From Acetobacteraceae bacterium (GTDB lineage: Bacteria; Pseudomonadota; Alphaproteobacteria; Acetobacterales; Acetobacteraceae), in NCBI GenBank assembly GCA_027323595.1, contig DAHWBL010000007.1, positions 1-6,598 of the forward strand: a stretch of DNA of 6,598 bases, read 5' to 3'. Of this stretch, positions 1 through 6,164 are shown one piece after another. The translations under genes and the position numbers were made by a program. How positions within the stretch are numbered: the first letter of the stretch is position 1; the number at the start of each line of letters is the position of its first letter. The notes under the pieces are model-generated. The model saw only the letters and a program-made list of their open reading frames with translations, had not been told where the DNA came from and ran no database searches.

Positions 1-492
1 GGCGGCGGCCACCGGCGCGGTCGATGGCACGGTCGATGGCGCAGTCGTTGGCACGGTTGCCGTCGCGGCCGGTTCCGCCGGCGGCCCGGCGGCGTCGGCT
101 GGCGGCGCGCGCGAGACCGTCTGCGCTGCCGTCTCGGCCCGCCCGCGCAGCCCGGCCGGGTTGGGGCGTTCATCGGGTGCGGCCAGCGCGTCGTTCTGGC
201 CATTGTCGCCGATCAGCGCGTCATCGCCGTTGCCCGCGATGCGCATGCCGCCGGGATCGGCCGGGCGCACCCGCACCGGGCGGGGGTCGGCGCGCACCAC
301 CGGCACGCCGCCGCCGCCGCCATGCCGGCCCAGCGACACCGCGCCGATCAGCAGCAGCACCGCGGCGGCCAGCCCGCCACCGATCACCAGCGCCCGCCGG
401 CCGCCATCGGCGTCGGCGGCATGGCGCCGATAGGACAAGGGCGCGGTCGCGCGCGGACCCGCCCGTGGAATATCCAGCTCGTCAAACGCCAC
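1..492 (-). CDS. Membrane-anchored protein, probable SPOR-domain protein (N-terminal part, runs off left edge)
   Basis: This open frame on the minus strand has no stop before the window edge and gives 164 codons. The proposed start is a GTG at 490-492, three bases after the argS stop, with a GGAG stretch in the last argS codons as a possible ribosome binding site. The protein has a short polar N-terminus (AFDELDIPRAG), one membrane segment at about residues 34-55 (ALVIGGGLAAAVLLLIGAVS), and then a long Pro/Ala/Thr-rich region expected in the periplasm. The stretch VRVRPADPGGM, followed by an Asp/Asn/Gly-rich patch, resembles the linker of alphaproteobacterial SPOR proteins, which bind denuded peptidoglycan at the septum through a C-terminal SPOR domain. 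That domain would lie outside the window and is not seen. The position after argS fits the gene order remembered for this class. The reading frame and anchor are well supported; the SPOR name rests on linker style and context. Confidence 0.68.
   Translation of the reverse strand, partial: MAFDELDIPRAGPRATAPLSYRRHAADADGGRRALVIGGGLAAAVLLLIGAVSLGRHGGGGGVPVVRADPRPVRVRPADPGGMRIAGNGDDALIGDNGQNDALAAPDERPNPAGLRGRAETAAQTVSRAPPADAAGPPAEPAATATVPTTAPSTVPSTAPVAAA
19..54. repeat. 12-base degenerate tandem repeat, about 3 copies
   Basis: The copies are GGTCGATGGCAC (19-30), GGTCGATGGCGC (31-42) and AGTCGTTGGCAC (43-54). A more diverged copy may lie on each side (7-18 and 55-66). On the coding (minus) strand each unit is four codons giving Thr-(Val/Ala)-Pro-(Ser/Thr), so the repeat lengthens the disordered linker of the membrane-anchored protein without shifting the frame. 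Such an array could vary in copy number by slippage between strains; this is inference. Confidence 0.7.
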
Positions 493-495
493 GAT

Positions 496-2295
496 TCACC
501 GCATCTCCTCCACCGGCGCCACGCCCAGCACCGCAAGCCCCGACCGGATCACCGTCGCCACCGCCTCGACCAGGGCGACGCGCGCCGCGGTCTCGGTGGG
601 ATGGTCGGCCTGCAGGAAGCGCATGGTCGCCTCGTCCCGTCCGCGATTCCACAACGCATGGAAGTCGGACGCGAGATCATAGAGGTAGAAAGCGATTCGG
701 TGTGGCTCGCGTGCGGCCGCCGCGCCCTCCACCGTGCGCGGCCAGCTCGCCAGCCGGCGGACCACCGCCAGCTCCGGCTCGGCGGCCAGCGAGCCGAGCT
801 GCGCGCCGGCATCCGCCACCACCCCGGCCGCCGCCGCCGCGCGCAGCACCGAGCGACAGCGCGCATGCGCATACTGCACATAGAAAACCGGGTTGTCCTT
901 GGTCTGCGCCACCGCCGCCGCCAGATCGAACTCCATCTGCGCGTCGGACTTGCGCGTCACCATGGTAAATCGCACCGCGTCGCGCCCGACCTCCTCGATC
1001 ATGTCGCGCAGCGTGATGAAGCTGCCGGCGCGCTTGGACATGCGCACCGGCACGCCCTCGCGCAGCACATGCACGATCTGGCACAGCACCACCTCCAGCC
1101 GCCCCGGCTCCCCCGACAGCGCCCGCACCGCCGCCTGCATGCGCGACACATAGCCGCCATGGTCGGCCCCCCACACATCGATCATCAGCGCCGCGCCACG
1201 CGCCATCTTGTCGTTGTGATAGGCGATGTCGTTGGCGAAATAGGTGTTGGAGCCATCGGATTTGCGCAGCGGACGGTCTACGTCATCGCCAAAGCCGGTG
1301 GCGCGGAACAGCGTCTGCGCGCGCGGCTCCCAATCCTCCGCCAGCTTGCCGCGCGGCGGCTCCAGCACCCCCTCATAGATCAGCCCGGCCGCTTCGAGCC
1401 GACCGATCGCCGCATCCGCCGCCCCCGCCTCGACCAGCGCGCGCTCGGAGCTGAACACGTCATGGCGCACCCCCAGCAGATCGAGGTCCTCGCGCACCCC
1501 CTGCATCAGCCGCGCGATCGCATGCTCGCGCACGATGTCGAACCACACCGCCGGATCGGCCACCGACACGCCGGGCCCAGCGAGCGATGCGCCATGCGCG
1601 TCCGCCAGCGTCTGCCCCACCGCGACCAGATAATCGCCCTGATATTGCAGCCCGCCGGGCACCTGCGGATCGAAATCCTCGGCCGACAGATCAGCCCCGA
1701 GCGCCTGCAGATATCGCCAGTAGCTCGCCCAGGCCAGGGCCGCGACCTGCGCGCCGGCATCGTTGATGTAATATTCCTTGGTCACCACGAACCCGGCCTT
1801 GCCGAGCAGATTGGCCAGCACGTCGCCCACCACCGCGCCACGGCAATGGCCCACATGCATCGGCCCGGTCGGGTTGGCCGACACATACTCCACGTTCACC
1901 GCGCGGGCCTGGCCCAGATCGCAATCGCCATAGGCCTCGCCGAGCCGCAGAACCGCGCCCACCACCGCGCGCAATGCGTCGGCATGCAGATGCAAATTGA
2001 TGAATCCCGGACCGGCCACCTCCGCGCGCGCGATCAGCGCGCTGCCGTCGAACGCGCCGGCAAGCCGGGCCGCGATCGCCTGGGGGGCCGCGCGCGCCGC
2101 CTTGGCCACCACCATCGCCGCGTTGGTGGTGGCATCGCCATGCGCCGCCTCGCGCGCCGGCCCGACATCGATGCGCGCCAGCGTCTCGGCCGGCAGATCG
2201 GGCAACTGGCCCACCAGTGCGGCGATGATTTCCTCGCGCAGCGCGGCGAAAATATTTTCTTCCCGCCGGGCGGCGGCGATATCAGGCTTGGTCAT
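496..2295 (-). CDS. argS: Arginyl-tRNA synthetase (class Ia)
   Basis: This cytoplasmic enzyme charges tRNA-Arg with arginine using ATP. At 599 residues it is a normal length for the family. The class I signature HVGH (the HIGH motif) lies at about residues 147-150 within ANPTGPMHVGH, and the second signature MSKR (KMSK loop) at about 419-422. The order fits the family: an ArgRS N-terminal domain with a PAREAAHGDATTN stretch, the catalytic fold (EYYINDAGAQVAALAW, then SNTYFANDIAYHNDK and WGADHGGYV), and an all-helical DALR anticodon-binding domain from about residue 460 (NPVFYVQYAHAR). I chose ATG at 2293-2295. An upstream in-frame TTG at 2313 would overlap the end of dgt, while the ATG follows the dgt stop by 7 bases with AAGG about 5 bases before it. 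It lies between dgt and the membrane-anchored gene and is probably co-transcribed with both. The function is secure; only the start is a choice. Confidence 0.97.
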   Translation of the reverse strand: MTKPDIAAARREENIFAALREEIIAALVGQLPDLPAETLARIDVGPAREAAHGDATTNAAMVVAKAARAAPQAIAARLAGAFDGSALIARAEVAGPGFINLHLHADALRAVVGAVLRLGEAYGDCDLGQARAVNVEYVSANPTGPMHVGHCRGAVVGDVLANLLGKAGFVVTKEYYINDAGAQVAALAWASYWRYLQALGADLSAEDFDPQVPGGLQYQGDYLVAVGQTLADAHGASLAGPGVSVADPAVWFDIVREHAIARLMQGVREDLDLLGVRHDVFSSERALVEAGAADAAIGRLEAAGLIYEGVLEPPRGKLAEDWEPRAQTLFRATGFGDDVDRPLRKSDGSNTYFANDIAYHNDKMARGAALMIDVWGADHGGYVSRMQAAVRALSGEPGRLEVVLCQIVHVLREGVPVRMSKRAGSFITLRDMIEEVGRDAVRFTMVTRKSDAQMEFDLAAAVAQTKDNPVFYVQYAHARCRSVLRAAAAAGVVADAGAQLGSLAAEPELAVVRRLASWPRTVEGAAAAREPHRIAFYLYDLASDFHALWNRGRDEATMRFLQADHPTETAARVALVEAVATVIRSGLAVLGVAPVEEMR

Positions 2296-2302
2296 GCGTC
2301 CC

Positions 2303-3475
2303 TTATCCGGCAATCGACAAATCAGTGAGGCGCTTATACTCGTCCAGCGCGAAGCGGTCGGTCATGCCGGCGATATAGTCGGTGATGGTGCGCGCGGCGC
2401 GCTCCCCATCCGCCTCGCCGGCGATGGCCCGCCAGTCATCGGGCAGCATCGACGGATCGGCGTGGAACAGCGCGAACAGCTCGCCGGTCACACGCCGCGC
2501 CTTGCTGGTCATCCGGTTCACCCGCCAGTGCCGATACATGTGCGCGTGCAGGAAATGCCGGATCGCCTGGTTGGCCTCGGCCATCGGCTCGGTGAAGCCG
2601 ATCACCGGGCGCCTGGCGCGGCGAATTTTGTCGGGGCTGTCGGGCGCGAGTGCGCCGATGCGGCGGCGGCTTTCGGCCACCAGATCGCCGACCAGCGTGT
2701 TGATCACCCGCCGGATCGTCTCATGGCGCAGCCGCGCGGGCGGCACATCGAGGCTGGCCAGCCGCGCCTGCGCCAGTGCCGCGCCCACCACCGGCAGATG
2801 CGCCACCTCCGCCGGCCCGAACAGCCCGGCGCGCATGCCGTCATCCAGATCATGCCCGTGATAGGCGATGTCGTCGGCGAGCGACGCGACCTGCGCCTCC
2901 GCACTCGCATGGGTGCCCAGATCGAGCTTATGCAGCGCGTTGTATTCGGCGATATAGGCCGGCGGGCGGTGCAGCGGGCCGTTATGCTTGGCCAGCCCCT
3001 CCAGGCTCTCCCAGGTGAGGTTGAGCCCGTCGAACCCGGCATAGCGCGCCTCCAGCCGGGTCACGATCCGCAGCGACTGCGCGTTATGGTCATACCCGCC
3101 ATACGGCTTCATCGCCTGATTGAGCGCCTCCTCGCCGGCATGGCCGAACGGCGGATGGCCCAGATCATGCGCCAGCGCCAGCGCCTCGGTGAGGTCCTCG
3201 TCCAGCGCCAGCTCGCGCGCCACCGACCGCGCGATCTGCGCCACCTCGATCGAGTGGGTCAGCCTGGTGCGAAAGAAATCGCCTTCATGATTGACGAAAA
3301 CCTGTGTCTTGTACTGGAGCTTTCGGAACGCCGAGCTGTGGATCACGCGGTCGCGGTCGCGCTGCCAGGGGCTGCGGCCGCTGGCCTCGGGCTCGGGATA
3401 CAGCCGGCCGCGGGCGTTGCCGGGGCCGACCGCGTAGGGCGCGGTTTGGGAAAACTGGGTCACATCGGCTGCCAA
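2303..3475 (-). CDS. dgt: Deoxyguanosinetriphosphate triphosphohydrolase-like protein (HD domain)
   Basis: Members of this family hydrolyse dNTPs (classically dGTP) to the deoxynucleoside and triphosphate, controlling nucleotide pools in the cytoplasm. The N-terminus carries the family block RGRLYPEPE and SPWQRDRDRVIHSSAFRKL, followed by KTQVF and FFRTRLTHS. The metal site is complete: His74 in RLTHS, His103-Asp104 in AHDLGHPPFGH, and Asp201 or Asp202 in SLADDIAYHGHDLDDG. HNAQSLRIVTRLE (about 130-142) is also typical. The length of 390 residues fits the short, alphaproteobacterial type of dGTPase-like proteins; substrate preference cannot be read from sequence. The start is uncertain: TTG at 3475 gives the longest form and GTG at 3463 (four residues shorter) is about as likely; neither has a clear ribosome binding site. 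It heads the leftward dgt-argS cluster and is divergent from erpA. Confidence 0.94.
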   Translation of the reverse strand: MAADVTQFSQTAPYAVGPGNARGRLYPEPEASGRSPWQRDRDRVIHSSAFRKLQYKTQVFVNHEGDFFRTRLTHSIEVAQIARSVARELALDEDLTEALALAHDLGHPPFGHAGEEALNQAMKPYGGYDHNAQSLRIVTRLEARYAGFDGLNLTWESLEGLAKHNGPLHRPPAYIAEYNALHKLDLGTHASAEAQVASLADDIAYHGHDLDDGMRAGLFGPAEVAHLPVVGAALAQARLASLDVPPARLRHETIRRVINTLVGDLVAESRRRIGALAPDSPDKIRRARRPVIGFTEPMAEANQAIRHFLHAHMYRHWRVNRMTSKARRVTGELFALFHADPSMLPDDWRAIAGEADGERAARTITDYIAGMTDRFALDEYKRLTDLSIAG

Positions 3476-3588
3476 ACTGGAACTGCCGCCGGCTTAATGC
3501 GGAACCGCCCGCAAGGTAAGGCCCTGTTTGCGCCTCCATCCGCATCACGGCCCTTCAATCCGGACCCTCCAGCCGCTATGTAGGGTGG
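3476..3588. promoter_or_regulatory. Divergent intergenic region between dgt and erpA, with a weak erpA promoter candidate
   Basis: These 113 bases must hold the promoters for both directions. For erpA, TTCAAT (3554-3559) and TATGTA (3577-3582) are 17 bases apart and could be -35 and -10 boxes. If so, transcription would begin close to the erpA ATG, leaving little or no leader. AGGGTGG (3582-3588) also lies directly before the ATG, closer than a normal ribosome binding site. I found no convincing promoter pair for dgt. The box assignment is by eye and weak in such a GC-rich genome. Confidence 0.3.
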
Positions 3589-3933
3589 ATGACCAGCCTC
3601 GCCCCCTCCCGCTTCGGCCTGTCCGCCGCCGCCACCCGCCGGGTCGGCGAAATTCTCGCCGCCAACCCCGGCCAGGCGCTGCGCGTCGCGGTGCTGGCCG
3701 GCGGGTGCAGCGGCTTTCAATATCGCTTCGAGCTGGAACCGGCCGCCGCCGGGCAGGACGATCTGCTGATCGAGCAGGACGGCGCGCGCGTGCTGGTCGA
3801 TGGCGCGAGCCTCGACCTGCTGGCCGGCGCCGAGCTGGATTTCGCCGATTCGCTGATGGGCGCGCATTTCTCGGTGCGCAACCCCAACGCCACCTCGTCC
3901 TGCGGCTGCGGCACCAGCTTCTCGGTGGATTGA
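3589..3933 (+). CDS. erpA: A-type iron-sulfur cluster carrier/insertion protein (ErpA/HesB family)
   Basis: This small cytoplasmic scaffold receives Fe-S clusters and passes them to apo-proteins. The 114-residue length is usual for the family. The three conserved cysteines are present: one in AVLAGGCSGFQYRFEL (about residue 43) and two in the C-terminal NPNATSSCGCGTSFSV. The first stretch, FGLSAAATRRVGEIL, matches the usual N-terminal helix, and DFADSLMGAHFSVRNPNA is the typical lead-in to the CGCG motif. The ATG at 3589 is the only sensible start; an upstream ATG at 3578 is followed at once by TAG. It is divergent from dgt and followed 7 bases later by xth, so the two are probably one transcript. 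The family is certain; ErpA versus the related IscA/SufA is chosen from gene context, namely the dgt/argS neighbourhood and the absence of isc or suf genes here. Confidence 0.92.
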   Translation: MTSLAPSRFGLSAAATRRVGEILAANPGQALRVAVLAGGCSGFQYRFELEPAAAGQDDLLIEQDGARVLVDGASLDLLAGAELDFADSLMGAHFSVRNPNATSSCGCGTSFSVD

Positions 3934-3940
3934 GCCCGCC

Positions 3941-4723
3941 GTGCGGCTGGCCACCTGGAACGTCAATTCGATCCGCCAGCGCGAGCCCCACGTCGCGCGC
4001 TGGCTGGAACGGGTGCGCCCCGACATCCTGCTGTTGCAGGAAATCAAGTGCGAGGCCGCGCATTTCCCCGAATTGTCGTTCGCCTCGCTGGGCTATCGCG
4101 CCGAGATCGTCGGGCAGAAGGCCTATAACGGCGTGGCGGTGCTGGCGCGCATCCCCGTCGAGGTCACCCATCGCGCCCTGCCCGGCCTGCCCGACACCGA
4201 CACCCAGGCGCGCTACATCGAGGTGCGCGCCGCCGGCATCCTGGTCGGCGGGCTGTATCTGCCCAACGGCAATTCCGGCGGCGCCGACGGCTTCGCCGCC
4301 AAGCTGCGCTGGCTGGACCGTCTGGGCGACCACGCCGCCGCCATGCTCGACGCACAAACCGATTTCGCCCTGCTCGGCGACTACAATGTGTGCCCCACCG
4401 ACGCCGATTTCGCCCCCGGCGCGCTGGCCCCCACCGACGCGCTGGTGCGCCCCGAAAGCCGCGCGCGCTTCCGCCGGCTGCTCTGGCTCGGTCTCACCGA
4501 CGCGGTGCGCGCGCTGCACCCCGCCGCGCCGAACTACACCTTCTGGGACTATCAGTCCGCCGCCTGGGAACGCGACAGCGGCCTGCGCATCGACCATGCG
4601 CTGCTCTCTCCGGTGCTCGCCGAACGGCTGACCGCCGCCGCCCCCGACCGCGCCGAACGCGGCCGGGCCCAGCCATCGGACCATGTGCCGCTGGTGGTCG
4701 ACCTGGCGGACCCGCCAGCCTGA
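3941..4723 (+). CDS. xth: Exodeoxyribonuclease III (AP endonuclease, Xth family)
   Basis: The enzyme cuts DNA at abasic sites and trims 3' blocked ends in base-excision repair, using a divalent metal. The 260-residue protein has the full exonuclease III/EEP active-site set: Asn7 in ATWNVNSIR, Glu34 in LLLQEIKCE, Tyr106 and Asn109 in LYLPNGN, Asp147 and Asn149 in LLGDYNV, Asp218-His219 in LRIDHALLS, and Asp247-His248 in PSDHVPLVVDL. YTFWDYQSAAWERDSG is also a family block. The start is GTG at 3941, which places the RLATWNVNS block right at the N-terminus as in known members. A GGTGG stretch at the end of erpA is the only ribosome-binding-like sequence, so translation may be coupled to erpA 7 bases upstream. 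Its stop is 6 bases from the end of the convergent aromatic-repeat gene. Confidence 0.95.
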   Translation: MRLATWNVNSIRQREPHVARWLERVRPDILLLQEIKCEAAHFPELSFASLGYRAEIVGQKAYNGVAVLARIPVEVTHRALPGLPDTDTQARYIEVRAAGILVGGLYLPNGNSGGADGFAAKLRWLDRLGDHAAAMLDAQTDFALLGDYNVCPTDADFAPGALAPTDALVRPESRARFRRLLWLGLTDAVRALHPAAPNYTFWDYQSAAWERDSGLRIDHALLSPVLAERLTAAAPDRAERGRAQPSDHVPLVVDLADPPA

Positions 4724-4729
4724 GCGGCG

Positions 4730-5044
4730 CTATCTCCAGTGCGCCGGCACCCAGACCCAGCCCAGGCCAGCGCGCCGCCAATGCCCCTCGACGAACACCA
4801 CCGCGCGCCGCCGCACGATCCAGTGCCCACCCACCCAGAAATAGGCGCGCCCGTCCCACCGCCAGTGTCCGCGCTCCCACAAATAGCGCCCCGGCGGACC
4901 CGGCGGCGGCGGCGGCGCGGGCTCGATCTGCGGCGCGGGAATCGCCGGATAGGCAGTGACCGGCTGCGCGCCGGCCGCGCCGGCCAGCAGCGTGACGCCA
5001 AGGCCCGCGCCAAGCCCGGCGATGAGATGACGACGATGCAGCAT
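4730..5044 (-). CDS. Secreted YXWGXW-type aromatic repeat protein
   Basis: This 104-residue protein has a signal peptide (MLHRRHLIAGLGAGLG, then a Leu/Ala core) with likely cleavage after AGAAGA at about residue 26. A paired Arg is present, but it is not a full Tat motif. A Pro-rich linker (about 36-52, with PAPPPPPGPPG) leads into a Trp/His/Gly repeat region made of RGHW, VGGHW, VEGHW and VPAHW, with Tyr, Phe and Trp between. This matches the YXWGXW repeat family of small exported proteins of unknown function. The frame extends further upstream, but ATG at 5042-5044 is clearly the start: AGGAGG lies four bases before it (5049-5054) and the signal peptide begins there. It converges on xth and diverges from the two-lobed protease-like gene. 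The location is inferred as periplasmic or outer-surface; no biochemical role can be named. Confidence 0.88.
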   Translation of the reverse strand: MLHRRHLIAGLGAGLGVTLLAGAAGAQPVTAYPAIPAPQIEPAPPPPPGPPGRYLWERGHWRWDGRAYFWVGGHWIVRRRAVVFVEGHWRRAGLGWVWVPAHWR

Positions 5045-5146
5045 GATCCCTCCTGTGAAACGAAATTCGAATTTAACCGGCCATTGTAACAGCCATGTGG
5101 CGCGGCCCGGCTTGCCGGCGGCGCGACCGGCGCGATATGGCCACTG
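5045..5146. promoter_or_regulatory. Divergent AT-rich spacer with 12-base perfect palindrome
   Basis: The spacer separates two outward-facing genes. A perfect palindrome AAATTCGAATTT sits at 5063-5074 in otherwise very GC-rich DNA. On the minus strand TACAAT (5088-5083) could be a -10 box for the aromatic-repeat gene. That would put its transcription start near the palindrome and give a leader of about 30 bases with the strong AGGAGG ribosome binding site. I see no good -35 match for it, and no clear promoter for the plus-strand gene. The palindrome could be an operator, but no regulator is present in the window. Confidence 0.4.
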
Positions 5147-6082
5147 ATGCCCATCACCCGCCGCCACCTGCTCGCCGCCATCCCCGCCCTGCCCGCCATG
5201 GCGTCGCTGCCCGGCTGCGCCAGCGGGCCGACCTGCGGCATCGAGCCGCTGGGCACCGTGCAGCTGGTGTTCGACCAGGGCTCGCTGATGGTGCCGGTGA
5301 AGCTCGAAGGCATCCGCGCGCGCATGCTCATCGACACCGGCTCCGAACGCACCACCATGGACCCGTTCGTGGCCGGCCTGCTCAAGCTGCCCGACAACCC
5401 CACCCACCTCACCCGGCTCACCGGCGTCGGCGGCGCCACCGAGGTCCGCCGCGACGTGGTGCTGCCCGAACTGTCGATCGGCGAGGCCACCTTCAACGCG
5501 GTCAGCCTGGCACTGGTCGACAGCCCGCCGATCAAGGGGCCGCCGATCTCGGGCCTGCTCGGCTCGGACCTGCTGCTGCCGCTCGATCTGGATTTCGATT
5601 TCATCGGCGGCACGCTGGCCCTCTACGCTCCGGGCGGCTGCGGCGGCGAGCCGGTGATGTGGTCACAGCCGGCCATGCGCGTGCCGCTCGAACGCAGCGG
5701 GCGTCTGGCGATCGTGCGCGCCGTGCTCGACAACACCGAGATTTCCGCGGTGATCGACACCGGCGCCAACGGCAGCATCGTGCTGGCCGAGGGCGCGGAC
5801 CGGCTGGGTCTGCGCCCCGGCAGCCTCGCCGGCGACCCGAGCACCACCGGCCATGGCGTCGGCGGCAAGCCGGTGGCGATCCATCGGCATCGCTTCCAGA
5901 GCTTCCGGGTCGGCGAGCTGGCGATCAACGCCCCGATCCTGTCGGTCAGCGACAGCCGCCTGCCCGGCATCGACATGCTGATCGGGCTCGACATCCTGCG
6001 CCAGCAGCGCATGTGGCTGTCGCACACCGCCGGCGCGGTGTTCTTCCAGCGCACCGGCCCGGCCTTCACCCGGCGGGTATGA
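5147..6082 (+). CDS. Exported, lipoprotein-like protein with two retropepsin-like aspartic protease lobes
   Basis: The 311-residue protein starts at ATG 5147 with an export signal: TRRHLLAAIP (a twin-arginine-like start), a hydrophobic stretch, and LPGC with Cys24, an imperfect lipobox. Two similar halves follow. Lobe 1 has MLIDTGSERT (Asp63), a flap-like GVGGATEV (about 93-100) and GLLGSDLLL (about 137-144). Lobe 2 has AVIDTGANGS (Asp204), a flap-like HGVGGKPVA (about 236-244) and MLIGLDIL (about 277-284). These are the Asp-Thr-Gly catalytic motif and the closing hydrophobic-Gly motif of retropepsin-like (gag-asp protease) folds, one set in each half. A single chain could therefore form the two-Asp active site that single-lobe retropepsins build as dimers. 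No good ribosome binding site is visible. Protease activity is inferred from family knowledge, and the substrate is unknown. It is divergent from the aromatic-repeat gene. Confidence 0.87.
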   Translation: MPITRRHLLAAIPALPAMASLPGCASGPTCGIEPLGTVQLVFDQGSLMVPVKLEGIRARMLIDTGSERTTMDPFVAGLLKLPDNPTHLTRLTGVGGATEVRRDVVLPELSIGEATFNAVSLALVDSPPIKGPPISGLLGSDLLLPLDLDFDFIGGTLALYAPGGCGGEPVMWSQPAMRVPLERSGRLAIVRAVLDNTEISAVIDTGANGSIVLAEGADRLGLRPGSLAGDPSTTGHGVGGKPVAIHRHRFQSFRVGELAINAPILSVSDSRLPGIDMLIGLDILRQQRMWLSHTAGAVFFQRTGPAFTRRV

Positions 6083-6164
6083 TCAGCGGACCGTGATAGT
6101 TATAACGAATATTTTAGTGAAATTCCTATTGACCGCAAACTTTATGTGAATTAGATAATGCAGC
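6083..6164 (+). promoter_or_regulatory. AT-rich intergenic island with promoter for the small downstream gene
   Basis: This is the most AT-rich part of the window. TTGACC (6129-6134) is a good -35 box. Downstream, GATAAT (6154-6159, spacer 19) or TAGATA (6152-6157, spacer 17) can serve as the -10. Either choice places the transcription start at about 6164-6166, essentially on the ATG of the next gene. A perfect 8-base palindrome GTTATAAC lies at 6099-6106. No hairpin plus T-run terminator for the preceding gene was found. Confidence 0.5.

Noticed and set aside
2296..2313. Start of argS at TTG 2313
   Set aside because: It would add six residues (with Pro-Asp-Lys-Gly-Arg) that overlap the dgt end. 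ATG 2295 has a better-placed AAGG and a sensible 7-base spacing.
322..2328. Very long plus-strand open frame (668 codons) opposite argS
   Set aside because: It is antisense to a clearly recognised argS. Its product is rich in Arg, His and Gln with no domain signature, the usual mirror of G/C-ending codons on the other strand.
1997..3583. Plus-strand open frame of 528 codons opposite dgt
   Set aside because: It overlaps the full HD-domain gene and the end of argS in antisense and shows no ordered protein features. It is a high-GC shadow.
3545..4684. Minus-strand open frame of 379 codons opposite erpA and xth
   Set aside because: Both genes beneath it carry complete active-site motifs. The antisense product is Gly/Arg/Gln-rich without a family signature.
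4703..4718. Inverted repeat CTGGCGG/CCGCCAG near the xth stop, as a possible bidirectional terminator
   Set aside because: It lies inside the xth coding end, has only a 2-4 base loop and no T-run on either side. Such short GC stems are common by chance here.
5045..5407. Upstream extension of the aromatic-repeat gene to a start near 5407
   Set aside because: The extension would run antisense through the signal peptide and first lobe of the protease-like gene. The internal ATG at 5044 has a strong AGGAGG site and begins a proper signal peptide.
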